A stretch of DNA of 57,828 nucleotides, taken from assembly GCA_026646335.1 (NCBI GenBank), contig JAPKFY010000003.1, positions 1 through 57,828 on the forward strand. The letters run 5' to 3'. The notes beneath the pieces are model-generated. The model was not told the DNA's origin. It saw only the letters and a list, made by a program, of their open reading frames with translations, and did no database searches. Origin of the DNA: Aequorivita sp. GTDB lineage: Bacteria; Bacteroidota; Bacteroidia; Flavobacteriales; Flavobacteriaceae. Below, in pieces: positions 26,314 through 34,690 of the stretch (its first letter is position 1; the number at the start of each line of letters is the position of its first letter). A program made the translations under genes and the position numbers.

Positions 26314-27291
26314 TTACATATCTAATAAGTAGGCAAAGATAAGAGGTGCTACAATGGTAGCGTCACTTTCTATTATAAACTTTGGGGTATCAATACCCAG
26401 TTTTCCCCAAGTAATCTTTTCATTTGGAACCGCTCCGGAATAACTGCCGAAACTGGTGGTAGAATCGCTGATTTGACAGAAATAGCTCCAAAATGGAGTT
26501 TCTGGCCGCTCCATGTCTTGATAGAGCATCGGCACTACGCAAATAGGGAAATCTCCCGCTATTCCTCCACCAATCTGGAAGAACCCGATTCCTTTCTCTG
26601 AATTTTTTGTGTACCAATCTGCAAGAAAAGTCATATACTCTATCCCGCTTTTCATTGTGGAGGCTTTCAATTCGCCCTTCAAAACATAGCTAGCGAAGAT
26701 GTTACCCATCGTGCTATCTTCCCATCCTGGGCAAATGATAGGTAGGTTTTTTTCTGCGGCTGCGTACATCCACGAGTCTTTTAAATCTATTTCGTAATGC
26801 TCTTCCATTACACCGCTTAAAAGCAATTTGTACATATATTCGTGCGGAAGGTAGCGTTCGCCTTTTGCTTCGGCATCCTTCCAAAGTTTCACGATGTGTT
26901 TTTGGATTCTTCGGAAAGCTTCTTCCTCAGGAATACAAGTATCGGTAACGCGGTTCATACCTCTTTCAAGCAAATCCCACTCATCTTGCGGTGTTAAATC
27001 GCGATAATGCGGGACGCGTTCGTAATGACTATGTGCCACAAGGTTCATTATATCTTCCTCAAGGTTTGCGCCTGTGCAGGAGATTATCTGAACTTTATCC
27101 TGACGGATCATTTCGGCAAAAATCTTTCCCAATTCTGCAGTACTCATAGCGCCGGCAAGGGACACGAGCATTTTTGAACCTTGATTCAACTGTGCTTCGT
27201 AGCCTTTTGCGGCATCTACCAATGCGGCGGCGTTGAAGTGTAAATAATATTTTTCAATAAACTGGGAAATAGATCCTTTGCTAGTACTCAT
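26314..27291 (-). CDS. Deoxyhypusine synthase-like protein lacking the catalytic Lys
   Basis: 325-residue protein of the deoxyhypusine synthase fold (NAD-binding blocks LVSLAGAMSTAELG, ISCTGANLEED, IICPGWEDSTMGNIFASYV). In eukaryotic and archaeal enzymes the active-site Lys follows GGG as GGGxxK; here it is GGGIAG (241-246), so the Lys that forms the enzyme-imine is replaced by Gly. Bacteria lack eIF5A, so the classical substrate is absent as well. The ATG at 27291 is chosen; it overlaps agmatinase by 11 nt. Position in the operon points to polyamine chemistry, possibly homospermidine formation, but this is unproven. Confidence 0.85.
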   Translation of the reverse strand: MSTSKGSISQFIEKYYLHFNAAALVDAAKGYEAQLNQGSKMLVSLAGAMSTAELGKIFAEMIRQDKVQIISCTGANLEEDIMNLVAHSHYERVPHYRDLTPQDEWDLLERGMNRVTDTCIPEEEAFRRIQKHIVKLWKDAEAKGERYLPHEYMYKLLLSGVMEEHYEIDLKDSWMYAAAEKNLPIICPGWEDSTMGNIFASYVLKGELKASTMKSGIEYMTFLADWYTKNSEKGIGFFQIGGGIAGDFPICVVPMLYQDMERPETPFWSYFCQISDSTTSFGSYSGAVPNEKITWGKLGIDTPKFIIESDATIVAPLIFAYLLDM

Positions 27292-28216
27292 CTTCTTCTG
27301 TATTAAATTTTGAAACCCCTTTTTTGGTTTCGTTAAAATTGCTTTCGTATTCGTCACCCTCTACAGTTCCTGCGAATTTATAGGTCAACATTTTGTAGTA
27401 AAGTTTCGCGGCTACAAAGTCTGAAGCTCTTTCATCTTGATTTGGACAAAGCTCTACGATGTCAAAACCTACTACGTTTTTTTCTTCAAAAACCTGCTTT
27501 AGGAAATCGAGGGTTTCATACCAAAAAAGCCCCCCTGGTTCTGGAGTTCCAGTTGAAGGAAGGATTGATGGATCAAACGCATCAAGATCAAAAGTTATAA
27601 AAACGTTTTCGCCCAAAGCTTCAATTACTTTGTCCATCCAGTATTCGTCTTTCGCCATATCGTGGGCGAAAAATACTTTTTCCTCGTCCATAACACGGGT
27701 TTCTGCAATGTCCATGCTGCGAATGCCAACTTGCACTAGATTAGTAGTCTGACTGGCTTCGTAAACGGCACAAGCGTGGTTGCAAGCGCTTCCGTGGAAA
27801 TCCTTTCGCAAGTCTGCGTGTGCATCAATATGAAGCACGGTCAGGTTGTCAAAACATTCGTTGAAGGCGCGGATAGTGCCTATGGAAATACTGTGCTCGC
27901 CGCCAAAAATAGTTACGAACTTGTTTCGCTTTATATAATCTTTTGTGATTTTGTGTACTTCTGAAACCATTGCTTCCGGTGAGGAATTTTCCGTAATGGC
28001 ATCTGCAAGGAAAACCCCTTGCTTGTAGACCTCTGTTTGGGTTTCAATGTCATAAAGCTCCATGTTTTCGGAAGCGTCCAAAAACGCTTCTGGGCCTTTG
28101 TCTGCGCCTTTTTGCCAGGTGCTGGTTCCGTCATAGGGAACGGGGATCAATACAATTTTTGATGTTTCAAGAGCCGCATATTTTTGCGGGATTCCGGCGT
28201 ACGTCTTAATGCTCAT
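27281..28216 (-). CDS. speB: Agmatinase (ureohydrolase)
   Basis: 311-residue arginase-family enzyme converting agmatine to putrescine and urea. All Mn ligands are present: GGEHS, HIDAHADLR and TFDLDAFDP. Contrast this with the arginase-like protein at 8484, which lacks several. It overlaps arginine decarboxylase upstream by 11 nt and the deoxyhypusine-synthase-like gene downstream by 11 nt, so the three are tightly coupled. Agmatinase rather than arginase because it follows a decarboxylase for arginine. Confidence 0.9.
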   Translation of the reverse strand: MSIKTYAGIPQKYAALETSKIVLIPVPYDGTSTWQKGADKGPEAFLDASENMELYDIETQTEVYKQGVFLADAITENSSPEAMVSEVHKITKDYIKRNKFVTIFGGEHSISIGTIRAFNECFDNLTVLHIDAHADLRKDFHGSACNHACAVYEASQTTNLVQVGIRSMDIAETRVMDEEKVFFAHDMAKDEYWMDKVIEALGENVFITFDLDAFDPSILPSTGTPEPGGLFWYETLDFLKQVFEEKNVVGFDIVELCPNQDERASDFVAAKLYYKMLTYKFAGTVEGDEYESNFNETKKGVSKFNTEEDEY

Positions 28217-29603
28217 AACCTAAAATGTTTAGCAATTGCTCGCTTGTTTGTTGTTCTGAAAAAAGTTTGGTTGTTATATTATCGTTTTTGTCTCTGTCAA
28301 TCAAAATATGTTTTGGCGAAGGAATCAAGCAGTGTTGCAAGCCGCCGAAACCGCCAATGCTCTCTTGATATGCGCCCGTATTAAAGAAGCCAATATACAA
28401 AGGTTTTTCTTTACGGAACTTTGGCAGATAAATTGCAGCCATGTTTTGCTCACTGTTGTAGTAGTCATCACTATCACAGGTTAGACCTCCTAAAAGCACT
28501 CTTTCATACTCATCATTCCAACGATTTATTGGCAGCATAATAAACTTTTTACTAATTGCCCAAGTATCTGGCAAGGTTGTAATAAAAGAAGAGTTTATCA
28601 TATTCCACTTTTCTCTATCGTTTTGTTGCTTTTGATATAGAATTTCATAAATAGCACCGCCACTTTCGCCAACGGTAAAGCTTCCGAATTCAGTAAAAAT
28701 GTGCGGTACGGGCACATCTACTTCATCACAAGTTATATTTATTTGGTTTAAAATTTCGTTGACCATGTATTGATAGTCATACTCAAAATGCAACGAGTTT
28801 TTAATGGGAAAACCGCCACCAATATTCAAACTATCCAAGGAAGGACAGATTTTTTTTAGGCGAACGTACACTTTCAGACATTTTACCAATTCGTTCCAAT
28901 AATACGCAGTGTCGCGAATTCCGGTGTTGATGAAGAAATGCAGCATCTTCAAATCTACACGCTCGTTGTTCTTTATTTGTTCTTCGTAAAATGGGATGAT
29001 GTTTTTGTAACCAATTCCCAATCTGGAAGTATAAAACTCAAACTTTGGTTCTTCTTCCGAAGCAATTCGGATTCCTACGTTGAAATGACCTTCAATATTG
29101 TCTGAAAGCAATTCAATTTCCTCGTAATTATCAATAATCGGAATGCAGTTTTCATGGCCGCTATTGATAAGTCTGGCAATGTTCGTAATGTATTGCTCCC
29201 GTTTGAAACCGTTGCAAATAACATAGGTTTGGTTGGTAACCTTTCCTGATTTCTTTAGGCTTTCCACTATATCAATATCAAAAGCCGAAGAGGTTTCAAT
29301 GTGGATATCGTTTTTTAAAGCTTCATTCAAAACGTGTTTGAAATGTGAACTTTTGGTACAGTAGCAATAGCTGTAAGTACCTTTATAATTGTTTTTTTTA
29401 ATTCCTTCCGCGAACCATTTTTTCGCCAAAATGATATTTTCGGAAATTTTTGGAAGGTAGGTAAACTTCAGCGGAGCGCCATATTTTTCTACAAGACCCA
29501 TAAGATCTACGCCGTGAAATTCCAGTCCATTATCACCCAAGCGGAATTCTTCCTGTGGAAAATAATACGTTTGGTTTATTAAATCTATGTATTTGGTGTT
29601 CAT
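28206..29603 (-). CDS. speA: Arginine decarboxylase (PLP-dependent, alanine racemase fold)
   Basis: 465-residue group IV decarboxylase turning arginine into agmatine. The PLP Lys lies in YCYCTKSSHF near residue 84; further blocks are HIETSSAFDIDIVESL, LNIGGGFPI (glycine-rich phosphate loop) and FFNTGAYQESIGGFGG (a C-terminal active-site segment). Shorter than the 630-660 residues of proteobacterial SpeA, as usual for Bacteroidetes. First gene of the polyamine operon. Its leader of about 295 nt holds a possible 29-codon ORF and small hairpins. Confidence 0.9.
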   Translation of the reverse strand: MNTKYIDLINQTYYFPQEEFRLGDNGLEFHGVDLMGLVEKYGAPLKFTYLPKISENIILAKKWFAEGIKKNNYKGTYSYCYCTKSSHFKHVLNEALKNDIHIETSSAFDIDIVESLKKSGKVTNQTYVICNGFKREQYITNIARLINSGHENCIPIIDNYEEIELLSDNIEGHFNVGIRIASEEEPKFEFYTSRLGIGYKNIIPFYEEQIKNNERVDLKMLHFFINTGIRDTAYYWNELVKCLKVYVRLKKICPSLDSLNIGGGFPIKNSLHFEYDYQYMVNEILNQINITCDEVDVPVPHIFTEFGSFTVGESGGAIYEILYQKQQNDREKWNMINSSFITTLPDTWAISKKFIMLPINRWNDEYERVLLGGLTCDSDDYYNSEQNMAAIYLPKFRKEKPLYIGFFNTGAYQESIGGFGGLQHCLIPSPKHILIDRDKNDNITTKLFSEQQTSEQLLNILGYEH

Positions 29604-29651
29604 CCTTTTGTTTTCGTTGAATGGTGTAAATTAAAAATTCTTGCTGGGTAT

Positions 29652-29669
29652 TCTCCCAAAAAAAGGAGA
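29652..29669 (-). promoter_or_regulatory. Small hairpin in the speA leader
   Basis: TCTCC and GGAGA arms separated by a run of eight A on the plus strand (U-rich loop in the speA transcript). It lies between the leader ORF stop (29695) and the speA ATG (29603). Confidence 0.25.
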
Positions 29670-29694
29670 TTATGACAAAAAATTAACTTGAAGT

Positions 29695-29784
29695 TCAAAT
29701 GTGAATAGGCAAAGTGTTTATGATGAAACTCTCGCCCGAAACCTGCTGTGTTGCAGCCGTTGGAAGTAAAAATGTGTTGTTCAT
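29695..29784 (-). CDS. Possible 29-residue leader peptide of the polyamine operon
   Basis: An ATG at 29784 opens a 29-codon frame, MNNTFLLPTAATQQVSGESF followed by IINTLPIHI, ending TGA at 29697-29695, 91 nt before the speA ATG and on the same strand. Local base composition (about 46 percent GC in the middle) is higher than the flanking leader, which suggests constrained sequence. The opposite strand also has a 22-codon frame (29720-29788), so this could instead be a structured RNA. No homology can be tested here. If translated, it could act as an upstream ORF controlling speA. Confidence 0.35.
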   Translation of the reverse strand: MNNTFLLPTAATQQVSGESFIINTLPIHI

Positions 29785-29898
29785 TTAGAATCTATGTTTC
29801 CGAAATTTTTCAAAAACCAACCATTTTAAATATTTACAGTACAAATGTGCCAAAAAAAATTCAATAATTAATCAAACAGAGATAAATTTCGTTTTCCA

Positions 29899-30831
29899 TT
29901 AAATCATGCTGAACAAGCTGAGTTCCTTTTCGGTCAGGGTTCGCCAACGGCCACGGGGCAAATCTTTTTTGGTCAACGGCCCAAGGGTTACACAGTCCAT
30001 TCGCATAACATCATAGCCCAAATGTTCAAAAATGGTCCGTATAACGCTGGTTCCGGTATGTTTAATTTTTAGGCCCACTTCGCTTTTTGGCGAATTGTCT
30101 ACATAGCTTATTTCTTCAACAGTTATTTCTTTGCCATCTATAGTTATACCTTCCTTTATTTTTTTTAGGTGTTCTGCTTTCAGGTTTTTGTCAAGTTCCA
30201 TATGAAAAAGACGTGCGATTCCTTTTTTGGTGAATTTTTGCACAAACTCATCGTCATTGGTGAAAAGTAAAAGCCCTGTGGCGTTTCGACCCAAACGGCC
30301 AAAAGGTTTTATTTTGGCGGTGGTGGCATTCGCAACCAAATCCATCACGGTCATTCCTTTTGCATTGCTGTCAGTGGTTGCAAAACCTTTCGGCTTGTTC
30401 AGCAAAACATAGGTATTTGGCTCAGGGTTTAGGCGGCGACCATCAAAACGGACATCGTCTGTCAACTGGACTTTGTAGCCCATTTCGTTAATAATTTTGC
30501 CATTTACAGAAATCAACCCTGTGGCAATATAAGTATCTGCTTCACGGCGCGAGCAAACTCCACTGTTAGCGATGTATTTATTTAAGCGAATTCCATCTTC
30601 TGGATTGCTTTTCTTAACTACTTGTACGGTGGGTTTTTCACGACGCCCAATTTCCTTTCCTGTTTTGTCAAACTTTAACTTTGGTTTTGTTGGATCCTGC
30701 TCACGGCCAGTGTTTTTCTTAGGTGCATCAGACTTTAGGGCAGCACTTTTACGAGCCACGGTTTTCTTTCGCGCATTTTTTCCGGGCTTGTTGGAACTTC
30801 TTCCTTTGTCGTAATTGTCTTGTGTGCTCAT
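29899..30831 (-). CDS. RluB/RsuA-family pseudouridine synthase-like protein, catalytic Asp missing
   Basis: 310-residue protein: a basic, low-complexity N-terminus (1-75), an S4 RNA-binding domain (IRLNKYIANSGVCSRREAD, about 80-128), and the TruB/RsuA catalytic domain. The family active site GRLDxxT reads GRLGRNATG, with Gly181 (codon GGT) in place of the catalytic Asp (GAT would need one base change). The C-terminal block that is usually RRIFEHxGYxVxxLxR is altered to IRTIFEHLGYDVMRMDC, losing basic residues as well. It probably binds rRNA but may not isomerise uridine. Monocistronic, with a TATCTTTG -7 box 13 nt upstream. Confidence 0.8.
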   Translation of the reverse strand: MSTQDNYDKGRSSNKPGKNARKKTVARKSAALKSDAPKKNTGREQDPTKPKLKFDKTGKEIGRREKPTVQVVKKSNPEDGIRLNKYIANSGVCSRREADTYIATGLISVNGKIINEMGYKVQLTDDVRFDGRRLNPEPNTYVLLNKPKGFATTDSNAKGMTVMDLVANATTAKIKPFGRLGRNATGLLLFTNDDEFVQKFTKKGIARLFHMELDKNLKAEHLKKIKEGITIDGKEITVEEISYVDNSPKSEVGLKIKHTGTSVIRTIFEHLGYDVMRMDCVTLGPLTKKDLPRGRWRTLTEKELSLFSMI

Positions 30832-30844
30832 TTATAATTTTTTG

Positions 30845-30852
30845 CAAAGATA
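30845..30852 (-). promoter_or_regulatory. -7 promoter box for the RluB-like gene
   Basis: Minus strand TATCTTTG, exact TAnnTTTG, 13 nt before the ATG at 30831. Confidence 0.4.
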
Positions 30853-30929
30853 ATGAAATTAAGTAGGCGGTTGCAGTTTTCATTGCACAGTAAAAAGACT
30901 GCTAACCGCAACTGGCTAATGTTGCTTTT

Positions 30930-32027
30930 TTAAGAAGTTATTTTCTTCAAAATCTTTAAATAATCTGCTCTGTTTTGAAGAAAATCCAATTCGGAAATAT
31001 CGATGATTTTTATATTTTCAGAATACTGGTTTTTGATGAATTCCAAATAGCCAGTATTTAACTTTTGAAGATAATCCGCTTCAATGCTCTGCTCATATTT
31101 CCGGCCCCGTTTTTTTATATTTTCCAGCAAACGCTCGGTGTTTTGGTATAGATAAATATACAAATCAGGCTTGGGCAAGTCTTTGTGCATTACCTGGAAT
31201 AGTTTTTTGTAAAGCGCATATTCCTCTTCTGGCAAGGTGATACTTGCAAAAATCAAGGATTTATTCACGTCGTAATCTGCAATCACGGATTCCTTAAAAA
31301 GATCGAACTGCGTTATATCATCAACCAACTGCTGATAGCGATCTGCCAAAAAAGACATTTCCAAAGGAAAGGCATAACGAGCAGCATCTTCATAGAATTT
31401 GGGCAGAAAAGGGTTATCCTTAAACCTTTCGAGAATCAATTTGGCATTAAAATCATTTGCAATTTTTGTGGAAAGGCATGTTTTTCCGGCACCAATGTTT
31501 CCTTCAATAGCAATGTAACTATACTGCGAGATATTGAAATCCTTCATCGGGTTACTGAGCCATTTGGATTGTTTTTCAAGACCACTTTTGTCATTGGTTT
31601 CGGCTAAAAGCTTAATGATCTTTTTTTGCGAAACAGGATGGATTAATTGTGAATTCAATTCTGCCAAAGGTTGCAACACAAATTTCCGTTTCGCCATTTC
31701 GGGATGTGGAACGATAAGTTTTTCAGATTCTATAATTTCATCGTCAATAAAAATTATGTCAATATCGATGGGTCGAGAAGTATAGGTTTTTGAAGCATCC
31801 CGCTTCCGTCCCATCGTTTTTTCAATTTCCAGAATTGTATTTAAGGTTTTTGAGGGTTTCAAATCGGTTTGCATCCAGACGGCGCAATTCAGAAAAGCAT
31901 CGCCTTCAAAACCCATGGCTGGAGTTTCATAAACCGAAGATATTTTTACGATGGAACCAATTTTCCCAAATAAGCTATCAACCGCTTTTTGAAGATTTTC
32001 AAAACGGTTGCCCATATTGCTTCCCAA
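30930..32027 (-). CDS. folK: Fused HPPK (folK) and deoxynucleoside kinase
   Basis: Bifunctional protein of about 365 residues. Residues 1-135 are 6-hydroxymethyl-7,8-dihydropterin pyrophosphokinase of folate synthesis (GSNMGNRFENL, GRKR near 73, RPIDIDIIF near 85). Residues 168-365 are a deoxynucleoside kinase (P-loop EGNIGAGKT at 175-183, ERFKDNPFLPKFYED, FLADRYQQL). The start is unclear: TTG at 32027 gives only GSNMGN, while the first HPPK strand (IYLSL) is encoded upstream without ATG, GTG or TTG; ATC at 32057 would give the expected 375 residues. Lies 14 to 44 nt after the DUF2797 stop. Confidence 0.8.
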   Translation of the reverse strand: MGSNMGNRFENLQKAVDSLFGKIGSIVKISSVYETPAMGFEGDAFLNCAVWMQTDLKPSKTLNTILEIEKTMGRKRDASKTYTSRPIDIDIIFIDDEIIESEKLIVPHPEMAKRKFVLQPLAELNSQLIHPVSQKKIIKLLAETNDKSGLEKQSKWLSNPMKDFNISQYSYIAIEGNIGAGKTCLSTKIANDFNAKLILERFKDNPFLPKFYEDAARYAFPLEMSFLADRYQQLVDDITQFDLFKESVIADYDVNKSLIFASITLPEEEYALYKKLFQVMHKDLPKPDLYIYLYQNTERLLENIKKRGRKYEQSIEADYLQKLNTGYLEFIKNQYSENIKIIDISELDFLQNRADYLKILKKITS

Positions 32028-32071
32028 GGACAGGTATATATTTAAAAGTGGTTTGATGGAATTTCCCTGTT

Positions 32072-32866
32072 TTAATTTACAACTATTGAAACCACATACC
32101 CTTCGTTTCCTCGAATGTTGAACACGGTGTCGTCGTCAAAAATAAGGTATTGTCCCTTTATTCCTTTCAAAATTCCTTCATAAAAAGGAGATTTTTCAAG
32201 GTTAAGCGATTTCGGCTTTTCTGGATATTTCAAAACAGGGAATTGCAGATTGGTTTCTGAATTGTTTTCCAGATAATATTCAGCAGCTTCAGAGGGAATG
32301 AATTGTTTTAATTTATTTCGCCATTCCACCAAATCTTCATCTTTCAGATCGTTTTTCAGCATGGTTCGCCAGTTGGTTTTATCGCTCACGTGATCTTTCA
32401 AAGCAACTTCCGTAATCCCGGCAAGGTAGCGGTTTGGCACCTCCACAATTTCAATGGCTTCGTGAGCACCTTGGTCTATCCATCGTGTAGGGATCTGGCT
32501 TTTTCGCGTCACCCCTACTTTTACACTGCTGCTGTTGGCGAGATAAACCACGTGTGCTTGCAACTGGACTTTTTCCTCATAAGCCAGATCGCGATCTTCG
32601 ATCCCTAAATGTGCCTTGCTCGTTTCGGGATTCATTATCCAATCTGCCGCTTGGGGGATTTCATAAAAACAATCATAGCAAAAACCTTGACGGTAAATTT
32701 TCTTTTGAAGTCCGCAATTTAAACACTGATAGCGAAGAAAATTAATGGCAATTTTTTTATCCAACAATTGGTTTACGTTCAAAAAATCGTTTTCAAAAAC
32801 TAAATAATACTGAATGGGTGAACCGTTTTCAGTCTGCATTTTAGTGAGTACTCCTTCGTAATTCAT
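32072..32866 (-). CDS. DUF2797 family protein
   Basis: 264-residue protein of unknown function, DUF2797 family. A CxxC pair and CxxC near residues 48-67 (CLNCGLQKKIYRQGFCYDC) may bind zinc, followed by a GIY-YIG-like stretch (AHVVYLANSSSVKVGVTR, then IPTRWIDQGA) that suggests a nuclease-related fold; whether it cuts nucleic acid is unknown. Its promoter has TAATTTTG at 32872-32879. It diverges from the GH3 gene and precedes the folK fusion. Confidence 0.8.
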   Translation of the reverse strand: MNYEGVLTKMQTENGSPIQYYLVFENDFLNVNQLLDKKIAINFLRYQCLNCGLQKKIYRQGFCYDCFYEIPQAADWIMNPETSKAHLGIEDRDLAYEEKVQLQAHVVYLANSSSVKVGVTRKSQIPTRWIDQGAHEAIEIVEVPNRYLAGITEVALKDHVSDKTNWRTMLKNDLKDEDLVEWRNKLKQFIPSEAAEYYLENNSETNLQFPVLKYPEKPKSLNLEKSPFYEGILKGIKGQYLIFDDDTVFNIRGNEGYVVSIVVN

Positions 32867-32871
32867 TTATT

Positions 32872-32879
32872 CAAAATTA
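32872..32879 (-). promoter_or_regulatory. -7 promoter box for the DUF2797 gene
   Basis: Minus strand TAATTTTG, exact TAnnTTTG, 5 nt before the ATG, so the transcript would be close to leaderless. Confidence 0.35.
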
Positions 32880-32988
32880 TTTAAGCCAAAAACTTTTCTG
32901 AAGAAACGCTCTAAAAACATCACTTCAAAAAAGCGGAAATCGTAATTATAAAATCGTTATTTTTATAGCATAAAGATAGCGGAAAAAT

Positions 32989-34509
32989 ATGCCAATCCCC
33001 ATTGTAAATTCCATTGCTTCTTGGTTTTTGAAAAAACGGTTCCATCAAATAGACCTTTTTCTGAAGTATCCCATTGAAGTTCAGGAAGAATTGCTTTTCA
33101 ATTTGCTCCAAAAAGCCAAAAACACAGAAATTGGGCAGCAGTATGATTTTGGAACTATCCGAACCTATCGCGACTTCGCAGCGCGTGTTCCTATTACAAC
33201 CTATGAAGAAAGCGAAGCGCAGATTGAACGCGCACGAAAGGGTGAAAGCAATATTTTTTGGCCAACTCCTATAAAATGGTTCGCAAAATCTAGCGGTACC
33301 ACCAATGCAAAAAGCAAATTTATTCCCGTCACCAACGATTCCTTGGAAGATTGCCATTACGCTGCCAGCAAGGATTTACTGTGCATGTACCTCAATAACA
33401 ACCCAGATTCGCAATTATTTTTGGGGAAGAGTTTACGTCTCGGGGGCAGCAAACAATTGTATGAAGAAAACGGGACGGTCTTTGGCGATCTTTCGGCAAT
33501 TTTGATAGATAATATGCCTTTTTGGGCAGAATTTAGCAGTACACCCAGCAACGAGATTTCACTGATGGGTGATTGGGAAACCAAAATGCAGGCAATCGTT
33601 AACGAAACAATTAAAGAAAATGTTACAAGTTTAGCAGGCGTACCTTCTTGGATGCTGGTTTTGCTGAACAATGTAATGGAAACTACGGGCAAGGGCAATC
33701 TTTTTGAAGTGTGGCCAAACCTGGAAGTTTATTTTCACGGCGGCGTTAATTTTGAGCCCTATATTGACCAATATAACAAGTTATTGCCTAAAGACAGTTT
33801 TAGATATTATGAAATCTACAATGCTTCGGAAGGGTTTTTCGCCATTCAGGATCGCAATGAAAATAAGGAATTGCTGTTGATGCTTGACTACGGAATTTTT
33901 TATGAATTCATCCCGATGGACAACTATGGCAGTTCCGAAGAAAAAGTGATTCCATTAAGCGGGGTCGAGGAAGGAAAAAACTATGCTGTGGTGATAACTA
34001 CCAATGCGGGGCTGTGGCGCTATAAAATTGGTGATACCGTTCGCTTCACCTCAACCGATCCATACCGGATAAAGGTTACTGGAAGAACCAAACACCACAT
34101 CAATGTTTTTGGCGAAGAATTAATTATTGAAAATGCGGAAACTGCGCTGCGAAAGGTTTCACAACTTACCAATGCTGAAATTGTGGATTACACTGCTGCT
34201 CCCATTTTTATGAGCGGAAGGGAAAAAGGAGCCCACGAGTGGATTATAGAGTTTAAAAAACCGCCAAAGGATTTAAATTCCTTTACCAAACTGTTGGATT
34301 CGGCCCTGCAGGAGGTAAACAGCGATTATGAGGCCAAAAGATTCAACAATACTACACTTAACGCACCAAAAATCCACCACGCTCGGGAACGTCTTTTTTA
34401 TGATTGGTTAAAGGAAAAAAACAAACTTGGTGGGCAACATAAAGTTCCACGACTTTCCAACACAAGAGATTATTTGGAGGAACTTTTGCGTTTAAACAAT
34501 CCTCTTTAA
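32989..34509 (+). CDS. GH3-family acyl-adenylate enzyme
   Basis: 506-residue member of the GH3 family (named after auxin-responsive plant genes), ANL-type adenylate-forming enzymes that conjugate acyl groups to amino acids. Family blocks: KWFAKSSGTTNAKSKFIPVT (ATP P-loop-like region), FHGGVNFEPY, YNASEGFFAIQ (A-motif), and LWRYKIGDTVRFTS with VTGRTKHHINVFGEELIIENAE (hinge and C-terminal domain). Bacterial homologues are common in Bacteroidetes but their substrates are unknown. Transcribed alone, divergent from DUF2797. No signal peptide. Confidence 0.85.
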   Translation: MPIPIVNSIASWFLKKRFHQIDLFLKYPIEVQEELLFNLLQKAKNTEIGQQYDFGTIRTYRDFAARVPITTYEESEAQIERARKGESNIFWPTPIKWFAKSSGTTNAKSKFIPVTNDSLEDCHYAASKDLLCMYLNNNPDSQLFLGKSLRLGGSKQLYEENGTVFGDLSAILIDNMPFWAEFSSTPSNEISLMGDWETKMQAIVNETIKENVTSLAGVPSWMLVLLNNVMETTGKGNLFEVWPNLEVYFHGGVNFEPYIDQYNKLLPKDSFRYYEIYNASEGFFAIQDRNENKELLLMLDYGIFYEFIPMDNYGSSEEKVIPLSGVEEGKNYAVVITTNAGLWRYKIGDTVRFTSTDPYRIKVTGRTKHHINVFGEELIIENAETALRKVSQLTNAEIVDYTAAPIFMSGREKGAHEWIIEFKKPPKDLNSFTKLLDSALQEVNSDYEAKRFNNTTLNAPKIHHARERLFYDWLKEKNKLGGQHKVPRLSNTRDYLEELLRLNNPL

Positions 34510-34633
34510 GCTTCCTATTTCAAAATACAAGGATTTATAGCGTGCCGTAAATCGTACATTTCAAGCACTTTATCGACAGTTTTTTTCGAGAACTGTATTT
34601 CAACGAATTTACGGGTGAGTTCAACTAAAACTT

Positions 34634-34664
34634 TTGTGGGCGCTTTACTTCCGAAGTACTTTTG
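34634..34664 (+). promoter_or_regulatory. Promoter of the small lipoprotein gene
   Basis: TTG at 34634-34636 (within TTTTG), 20-nt spacer, TACTTTTG at 34657-34664; transcription start expected near 34671, 20 nt before the ATG. This clear promoter supports the small gene. Confidence 0.6.
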
Positions 34665-34690
34665 ACTTATAAAATCATTAGTGTTTTAAA

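Noticed and set aside
29720-29788. Plus-strand 22-codon ORF (MMKLSPETCCVAAVG...)
   Set aside because: Opposite to speA, no consensus promoter before it and no plus-strand gene after it; kept only as a caveat to the leader ORF.
29604-29898. Known riboswitch in the speA leader
   Set aside because: No core of SAM, TPP, cobalamin or other common riboswitch is visible on either strand.
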